From the NCBI GenBank assembly GCA_035610365.1, contig CM069432.1, forward strand, positions 7,688,001 to 7,752,000: a stretch of DNA of 64,000 nt, written 5' to 3'. The translations under genes were made by a program, and so were the position numbers. Within the stretch, counting starts at the first letter, position 1. The number at the start of each line of letters is the position of its first letter. The notes beneath the pieces are model-generated. The model did no database searches. It was given only the letters and a program-made list of their open reading frames with translations, and was not told where the DNA came from. Positions 57,000 through 64,000 of this stretch are shown in pieces. This stretch comes from Aquatica leii (Eukaryota > Arthropoda > Insecta > Coleoptera > Lampyridae).

Positions 57000-59110
57000 T
57001 CTAGCTGGTAACCGCCTTTCCGTCTGGGGGCGCTGGACTCTCGCAGGAGGAACTGGAAACTTAGGTGCTCCTTGAATCGGCTATGTCCTATAATATCAGA
57101 TAGTGTAATTTTCCTAGTAATTTTCGTACTTCTCCAAATTTCCAAGCACTTTTGTCATCAAGTCGGACCTGAACCCCCTACCCCACTTAAAGAACACGTA
57201 CCGGGTTTGAGGATACCTGTGAAGTTTTTGGTCGGTATGAAAAAATTGGATTTAGTCGAATTCGTATTATTCGGTGTAAATATAGTTCATATTTTCTATG
57301 GAAATATTTTCATTTGATGCTGCTTTAAGTCTGTGCTCTTTAAAGTCTGGACATTTCGTTCAGCGAGTTCGTTCGTAGCTGAGTGTCCTAGTGCAATAAA
57401 TTTTTGAAAAATTCCGTTTTTTCCACAATACATTCGAAACTCTTCGTTCTGAAAAATTGAAGCGTTATCCGACACAATCACTTGTGGATATCCATTATGT
57501 ATAAAAATTGATTCTAAAAGTAGTAGTTGAGCTAGTAGGTGCTTCTTTTAAAATTTTGACTTCAGCCCATTTAGATTTTCCATCAACACACACCAGAAAA
57601 TAACAGTTCTCAAACGGACCGGCGTAGTCTATATGAACTCTATCTCAATTATTTTCAGGTTGTTACCAGGAATTGATGGAACCTTTGGAGAACTTGTTCT
57701 TACCAGTGCGCAGTTTTCACAGGCCTTAACTAGTCTTTCTATATCACGATCTATTCCAGAGCAGTATACGTAACGACGTGCTAATTGTTTCATTTTTGTA
57801 ATAGATACCTATGTGTGTCTCGTGGAGTTCTTCAAGTATGCTGGAACGTAATGAAGCTGGAATGATTACTGTATCCCTTAAAAACAGTATACCATCAATC
57901 AGCGTATGCTGAGAGTCTCCTGACTGATTTTTCAGGTTGTCGAGTAGTTTACTAAGTTCTGGATCGTTTTTAGTTTAATTTTTGATAGTCATAGCAGTTA
58001 CTTTATAGTTTGAAATTGTCTGAGCACATATTTGATTTACTTCTCCAATTGGTTCATCTACTGACGTCTCAGTTTGTTTAACTGAAGCTCGTGAGAGACA
58101 GTCAACGTTTTGATTATCGTAATTCACTACAAAAACGTTTGCAAACGCCTCCCGGTCAAGTTGGTTGTAATTTCTTTCAGATTCGGTAAGTGACAGTAGA
58201 CTATTGGTCTTTCCTCTCCTCTCACGGCGTGACTGCAATGCCTGTAGGACTTGCGTCGGTAGTGAAGATCAGTGGTAAGTTAGGATTAAACGCAACATTG
58301 ATTCTATTATTTACTTACTGTTTCTAATTTACTTATTTTATATGTATAGTCAGGATTAGTGTCATTATTGAATTTAGGAGTTGTAGCATTTATATTAGAA
58401 ACATTTGATTTGTTGCTTTGCATTTTCATTAAGGTCGTGATACAAGCTTTGGCAACATGACCTTCTTTTTAGCAAGCTTCGCATTTAAGTTTGCTTCTAT
58501 CGACACGACAGTCTGTAATCTTGTGATTATTTCTTTTACAACGAATACACAAATTTTCAATACCAAGGTCCTGTATTTTTGGTTGACGATTTCTGTAATT
58601 GTATTTTGAATAACCTGGACCTGGTGATTTACCTTTTAATCTATGGTTGGAATGATTTATGGAACAGTTTCTTGCACTTAAACGATGTCTTGAAATGTTA
58701 ATGGTTTTATCAACGTCGCCAAAATTGGAATGACTTGAATTGAAACGCTGTGTTAATTCTTTACTTTCATTTTTTGAGGCTTCAAAGACAGTTGCTTTTG
58801 ACCAAATATCTTCAAATTTAATAGCATTAGATTGTAGAGTTTGTTCTCTTAACCAACTAGGCTCTTAGAAAAACGTTTGCTGCTGATGCTGCTTTATTAC
58901 ATCCACATTTGACTGAAAATTTGCATTCCACAATATCACGTTGTAAGGCTGCTACGTACCTATTCAGCAATTGATTGACGTTCTAGTGATACAATACAAT
59001 ATCTGGTTCAGTATCAAGTGGGCCTACTTGTTTAGACATCCTAAGAACCGGTGGATCAATTTGTTTTTAAGTGCTCGGAACTGGCAAGTGAACTTATTTT
59101 GATGTGCTGG
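57000..59110 (-). mobile_element. Gypsy/Ty3 fossil F (gag, RNase H end, integrase)
   Basis: On the - strand, gag with Cys/His knuckles (about 59050-58440) is followed by an RNase H end (NVDCLSRASV near 58100) and integrase (zinc end near 57870-57700; MIVSDNASIFQNEEFRMYCG near 57480). The integrase C-terminal part reaches about 57000. Protease and most of the reverse transcriptase are not present. It is broken many times and old. The family resembles nematode K02A2.6-type or Mag-like pols; this is tentative. Confidence 0.75.
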
Positions 59111-59285
59111 GAATCGTGCTAGCAGTTGCGAGAGATTCATTGCAGTCTTGGATTGCAATAGTTTCAGATTAATTAGCAGCATTTCTTATAGAAGAACCAC
59201 CATCAACAAGCTTTTTCCAGGCTAACAGAAGACCACTTGTCCTGACTCGTACGTAAAAATGACGTAATTCAACATGCACAGTTGC

Positions 59286-59620
59286 GGGTAATGGGAGTCA
59301 CCTGACTCTCATTTCCCGCAATTACACTAATTAGAAAAATAATTAAATAAAAAAAAACTTTAAAACACTGACATAAGTCTGTTTAAAAGTCAATCTCATA
59401 CTGCAAAATATTTGACACTTCTAATTTGTATTGACGTAAAATTACATCAGCGGAGCACAAAAACAAAACACTGGCGTATCTCAATGGCGCGGGCGCTGAC
59501 TTGCGCGAGCCGTTCCAGGCGGCGCTGGGTGGCCAGCCCGGGGGTAGGAACGCCATTTACTGTTTCGTAGATGTGATGGTGACTCCCATTACCCAGTGAC
59601 TGTCATTACCCTACTCTCCC
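59286..59620. mobile_element. MITE with 17-bp inverted repeats, pogo-related ends
   Basis: GGGTAATGGGAGTCACC at 59286-59302 is exactly inverted at 59578-59594. The right side continues outward with GTCATTACCCTACTCTCCCC, like the outer end of the pogo-like element near 62180-62195 (CTCTCTCCCC). The left end lacks that extension and is probably truncated. The GC-rich interior has no frame. Confidence 0.55.
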
Positions 59621-60186
59621 CTACTACAAAATAGTATAGATTATTAAAAATATAGTTAATACTACATTCAATTATAAAAGAGCATAAAAACAAAAAGATA
59701 AAATTAGAATTTAGGACCAAGAAGAGAAGAAGTGCTTACCTATATCAAGAAGTTCATTAAGATACGTATAGAAGAATTATTAGAAAGACGATGAATTTCT
59801 AAAATTTCAAGATTGCAAAATGAAGAAATTTAATATTAAGATCAGGAGAAAAAGGATGACTAGTAGACAAAATGTTCATAAAATAAATTAAAACAATTTG
59901 TGGAGAAGATTTTACGTCAAAATAATTTTACTGTACCTATTTATTGTGCATATTTAGAAGCATAAAATAAATGATTTTTACTGCATGCTGCGTGCATATA
60001 CTGGGGGGTTTTTGATGCATTTTTTTAACGTGTTGGGTGAAATTGTACGTAACTAGGTAGGTACCTATATATACATTGCTTTGGCAATCATTTAGCTACT
60101 TAAAAATATTTTTATTAATGCCCTCAAGCTTCTGAATTTAAAGGTTTATATAAATAATTGGGTAGTTGCAAAAGGATCATTTTGTA
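59621..60186. other. Intergenic, AT-rich
   Basis: No gene is recognised. It ends at the TA (60185-60186) next to the pogo-like element. GGATCATTTT just outside that end is inverted inside it as AAAATGATCC. Confidence 0.45.
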
Positions 60187-62195
60187 CAAGGGTTTGGGTA
60201 AAATGATCCCACACTTATAAATTCACAAAAAATTATATTGGATGAACAAAAATTACAAAAAATACTAAATCATCAATATTCTAATTGACGTTTAGATGAA
60301 TTAGCGTTATGAAATGAATGTGATAGACAATAGTCGCAAATGAAGTCATCCCAGGCGTTTTCATCTATTCCTGCACAAGCATCATGGGCCCAGTGATCAC
60401 ACCGTGAGCAAACTGCTCCACCTTTCCCCTTCGACAGAATTTCCATAGGGTTCAGAACAGTATATAAATACAGAGCGCGTCATTGTTTTGTTCTGATTCT
60501 TCGCTGCTACTTTCTACAAGCTTTTTAGGATACACTTTCTTTGGTTTTTTTGGGTTGGATTTTCCTTTCTTGTTTTTTTTTGTTTCTTCCTTAGCAGCTT
60601 TTTGTTTTTTTTTCTTCTAAATTATCTTTATAAGGTGTACTGGTTAACACTACGGTACCTACAGATTTCTTTTTCTTCTGTGTTCGGTGTCCACTTATTT
60701 TTGGTTAGGACCGAAGTGTGGCAGGACCGGCTTTTGTAAACGACGTATCGTGAGTCTCATCATCAGTTTCATCATCTCCAGTCTTCCTATTTTGCCTACT
60801 GGTACCTACTGGGTTCACCTAAATCAGTGGCATTTGCTTCAACGCCATTTCAGTTGGTTCTTTTTCGTCCGTGGTTTCAGCCGCTATAAAATCTAAATTA
60901 TTAAAAATGCCACTGTTGTAACGCAGAATTTCTGTTTTCTTAAATGCATTAATCGCATTGGCTGGAGTACAAGCCAATCTCTCACAAAAAATTTTGTTTA
61001 TTTGAAAAGTTGTTATAGCCATCTTTTAAGAGCATGATCTACGGCTGTACTAAGTGGAAACATAATTCCCACATCAAGTGGCTGGAGCATAATGAGTACA
61101 GTGTGGAGGTAAACATAAGATAGAAACACAATTTTCCTTTGCTTTAATTATGACATTTACATTTTTTGTATGGGGCAGATGCCCATCTAAAATTAAAAGA
61201 ACTGGATCTTCTGCCGAAGGTTTTGCAAAAGACAAAAAATGATCAAACCATAAGGAAAACACTTTTTCTTTCATCCAGCCAGTTTCATTGCTTGCAAAGA
61301 TGGTACCTAGAGAAGTTCCATCTTTTAACTCGGGTTTCATTCTCTTTCTACTGAAAATAATCATTGGCGGAACAAAAATGCCACTAGCTGACATACATAG
61401 CACTGCAGTTGATGATTGTCCACGTTCTGCGGAAGTAACACGGCCAACTTGTTTCCGTCCTTTTTTTGCAAATGTTTTTGAATTGCGTCCGGGAACGGTG
61501 GACATTGATGTCTCGTCCACATTGAATATTCTATAAGCTGGATAGTTGTGCTCCTCGTATGCAGCTTTTAATAAATCAAAGAATTTTGAAACAACTGGTT
61601 TATTAAAAGCTTTAGCTCGGGTAACCGATGTTGCTTCTGGGACACGCAAGGATAATCCTGGATGTCTCTTTTGGAAACCAAATAACCAGTCTTGACCAGC
61701 AATTTCTTTAAGTGAAAATGGGTGATTAGCAAGTTCATTTCCTTCAGCAAGTTGATATGCTAAACTTCGAACATCATGGGTAGTTAAACCGTACATTCTC
61801 ACTTCCTTTTCCAGAAAAGACTGTCTTTCTGCTGCCCACTCTCACGTTTATTTTAGTTTTTATAGGTTAAGTTTGCGAACAAATGTAATAATATTGCAAC
61901 AGATCAACAGTTTACAAGATACTATAATCACGAATGCATGCGATTTAACAACTACGTCACAGGAAGTGTACTTACAATGGTAACAAAAGCCGGTTCACCT
62001 TATATCAAAGTCACAAAAATTAAATACTTGAATCTGGTGACATGCGTGCTAGCTTTGGAACAATACTGGGTGCCCTGACTACGACGGCTTCTGTAAGTGA
62101 TGTTGCAAGCAATTTCCGCCAGATTGCGGTAAACATAATGTCGTCAATGGCACGGATCATTTCACCTGATGGGATCATTTTACCTCTCTCTCCCC
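60187..62195 (-). mobile_element. pogo-like (Tc1/mariner superfamily) DNA transposon, 2.0 kb
   Basis: TA dinucleotides at 60185-60186 and 62196-62197 flank ends that both lead into GGTAAAATGATCCCA. The - strand transposase has the CENP-B-type DNA-binding half (MYGLTTHDVRSLAYQLAEG, DWLFGFQKRHPGL) and the DDE_1 core (FNVDETSMS, LILDGHLPHTKN, both catalytic blocks intact). After a frame shift near 61080 come LQPLDVGIMFPL and the tail region CERLACTPANAINAFKKTEI (about 60970). A C-terminal PHD-like cysteine block follows (CSRCDHWAHDACAG, DDFICDYC, about 60405-60330). The N-terminal Psq-type helix-turn-helix is not recognisable. It is non-functional as it stands, but only modestly decayed. Confidence 0.87.
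61074..61802 (-). pseudogene. pogo-like transposase, longest open part (242 aa)
   Basis: Open from MRMYGLTTHDV to HCTHYAPAT. It spans the HTH_Tnp_Tc5-type domain (about residues 1-60) and the DDE_1 catalytic domain. Residues NVDETSMS (first Asp) and LILDGHLPHTKN (second Asp) are present; the third acidic position is beyond the frame shift, in PLDVG. The start is internal to the family's usual protein, so the frame begins late because of upstream decay. Confidence 0.85.
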
Positions 62196-62197
62196 TA

Positions 62198-62721
62198 CAT
62201 AAGGGCAAAGTCGTGTGGTTCACGACGGCGTGAGGCGACAAAGTAAAAAAAAAGACAAAGCAACAAACAACATTGTCAAAACAAAATTTATAATGATAAA
62301 AAACCCAGTAAAAAATTGCTAGCTATTATACATTGTTTTTTATTTTTACTTTTTGAGACGAGGGAACCGAATTACTTCTCGAAAATAATATATTTTCCAA
62401 ATGAGAGTACGCAATAATAGCATTTATTTGATTGAATACGTAACAAGATAACATGAATTGTGTGAACTCAAACAAATCCGATTTTAGTCATGCTTGAGCT
62501 TGAAATTTGGCTTGTAACAAGCCAACGAGCGAACAAACGTTTTTTTTCCTGTCTGAGCTTACAATGTACAAAACTTTGTACCTATATTTAAGCGCTGCAT
62601 CGGTTGCGATTGCATTTGTTGCCTGATGCCCGATCGATAATTAACTTAGCAAAGTAAAAAGGTGCATGGGGTAAAAGATATCTGCTTTTGAAACTTTATT
62701 TTTTTGTGTTTGTGAATTAAG
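62198..62721. other. Intergenic, then a probable 5'-UTR exon end
   Basis: No coding pattern. The right edge (TTAAG/GTGAGT at 62721/62722) is a strong splice-donor match used by the next feature. Confidence 0.4.
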
Positions 62722-63030
62722 GTGAGTTTATCTAAAATTTATTTTTTATTTTCGATTTATTAAAACATTAAAAGTCAAAAACTTGCATGTCAAAAATCCT
62801 TTTATATTTAATTATATACTTAAACATCATTGTTATTTGAAGTAAATTCAAACAGAATAATCGATAAGCACTAATAATGCTATTTAAAAAAATTATAAAT
62901 TTTGAAATAACTTGAAATAAGCAATGCTGAGAAAATACTTTCGAGTTTGAGTTTGAGACGTCGAAACATTTTCATTTTTCATGAATAATTTGTCAATTTG
63001 TTTACTTACGTATTAATTTCTTCACAGAAA

Positions 63031-63117
63031 ATGTCAGAAAAAAAGAAGAAATTGCCTGGATACCAAAAGAGAGAGGAAGAACTAGGAAACCATGTCAAAA
63101 TTACCCATTTTTTTTAA
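63031..63117 (+). pseudogene. Start exon of a hAT/zinc-finger-type transposase gene, cut short
   Basis: ATG at 63031 begins MSEKKKKLPGYQKREEELGN and continues to HFF before a stop. The sequence resembles the N-termini of hAT transposases and their domesticated ZMYM-like relatives (K-rich start, then SGAQ.RK, then FF). A good acceptor TTCTTCACAG ends at 63027 and a good donor GTGAGT lies at 62722, implying a 306-bp 5'-UTR intron. Nothing more of the gene follows; BEL sequence starts within about 125 bp. Confidence 0.4.
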
Positions 63118-63241
63118 AAACCCAAGTCTAATTTGCCACATTGGTATTTACTTTAATAGTTACGCGGAGTTAAACGTCTCTGTCACACATCTGTCCTTTG
63201 CGCGCATATAATTCAGTTTTATTTACCATTTTACAGTTAAA

Positions 63242-64000
63242 ATGGCTAATAAAAAGCAGAACCCTCAATTAAGATCGACGCTTATCAAAGCAAACGACCT
63301 AATTGAAAGATTGGATTTATTTAATAATTATTTGCAAAATGCAGCTGTGTTCGAGTTGTCAGACATTGTAAAACGGAAAATTCAAACGAATTTAACTGTT
63401 TTCAAGCCTCTTCTTGACGAGTATAAGTTAGTTTGGCAAGAGTTTCAAAATTACGATTTAGATCGTAAAGATTTCGACATCATACCATACGCTCAAGTAC
63501 AAGGCAAGTACATCTATACAATTGTCAGTGCCGAAACGTTATTAGATCGTTTTAATATTGTCACAGCTTCAGGTTCAGAAGTTGATACCGGTCCATATAC
63601 ATCACCTAATAATTCCGAGAGTACCTATTCAAGTACGATTACCGACTATTTCTTTGCCAACATTCGACGGTAACCACCAAAACTTTCGGAGTTTTTTCGA
63701 AACATTTAACGCATTAATAGAATCAAACGAAAGATTGTCTGACGTTCAGATCTTGCAAGAACTTAAAAATGAAGCTGCAAGTTATGAATTAGCTATTAAA
63801 TTGTTAAAAGATAGGTTCACTAATGAAAAATTATTGCTATTTTTTCATTTAGATAGCTTGTTTGAATCTCCACGTTTAGTTATGGAATCAAATCTAAGAA
63901 GCCTTAATGATAAACTATTAAAACATACCAGATCAATTGATAACGAAAATATTTCAAATGCTACATATAAGGCTAGCGTTATTGCTTATATTATCAAAAA
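63242..64000 (+). mobile_element. BEL/Pao element, gag region, running off the window
   Basis: The ATG at 63242 opens a 143-aa frame (MANKKQNPQLRSTLIKANDL). A further gag stretch with LPTFDGNHQNFRSFFETFNAL follows, the hallmark of BEL/Pao gag. It is broken at least once in the visible part; the rest lies beyond 64000. A 5' LTR is not clearly seen upstream. Confidence 0.8.

Noticed and set aside
57072-57317. 81-aa + strand frame with a hydrophobic start, resembling a secreted protein
   Set aside because: The opposite strand reads as the integrase C-terminal region of Gypsy fossil F (LLGKLHYLI type block), so this frame is a shadow.

Overview
The window is insect nuclear DNA: AT-rich, full of introns, and dominated by transposable elements. 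Three host genes can be read exon by exon with consistent splice phases. They are exuperantia (exu, + strand, 3 exons, 411 aa), RAD51/spn-A (- strand, 4 exons, 338 aa) and an ER metallopeptidase 1-like M28 peptidase (Ermp1-like, + strand, 11 exons, 864 aa). exu is an insect germline gene, and eight of the fifteen introns read here are only 47-53 bp, which fits an insect. I cannot name the order with confidence.

Layout. 1-1.86 kb: Gypsy fossil A. 2.23-2.45 kb: a short hAT-type element with perfect 8-bp target duplications. 3.6-4.9 kb: exu. 5.6-10.5 kb: Gypsy fossil B (-). 10.5-11.5 kb: Jockey LINE fragment (-). 11.5-17.7 kb: Gypsy fossil C (+), split by a 3.09-kb LINE with a 10-bp target duplication. 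17.8-18.8 kb: R1-like and Gypsy scraps. 19.0-20.2 kb: RAD51. 20.9-24.3 kb: copy 1 of a lysine/glutamate-rich LINE (-), flanked by a 101-bp direct repeat. 24.6-32.3 kb: scattered Copia pieces interleaved with a foldback MITE, a LINE RNase H piece, Gypsy fossil D and an inverted LTR of the same family. 33.3-56.0 kb: the Ermp1-like gene. Introns 2 and 8 of that gene are each 9-10 kb because of TE insertions; they hold a Jockey scrap, an LTR with a piggyBac element inside it, a Tc1 scrap, LINE copies 2 and 3, a BEL scrap, and Gypsy fossil E. 57.0-59.1 kb: Gypsy fossil F (-). 59.3-62.2 kb: a pogo-related MITE and a 2-kb pogo-like transposon. 62.7-63.1 kb: a start exon with a 5'-UTR intron. 63.2 kb to the end: the gag of a BEL/Pao element that runs off the window.

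How it fits together. exu and RAD51 are both germline genes but lie 14 kb apart with unrelated TE material between, so their linkage need not be functional. The clearest unusual signals are the 101-bp repeat around LINE copy 1, a piggyBac insertion whose empty site is preserved in a second copy of the same LTR, a three-level nest in intron 8 (hAT MITE in LINE in Gypsy), a roughly 0.5-kb foldback element in intron 7, and a cluster of Grainyhead-like AACCGGTTT motifs about 0.8-0.95 kb upstream of the Ermp1-like start codon. I found no CRISPR array, rRNA or convincing tRNA, and no novel multi-gene system.
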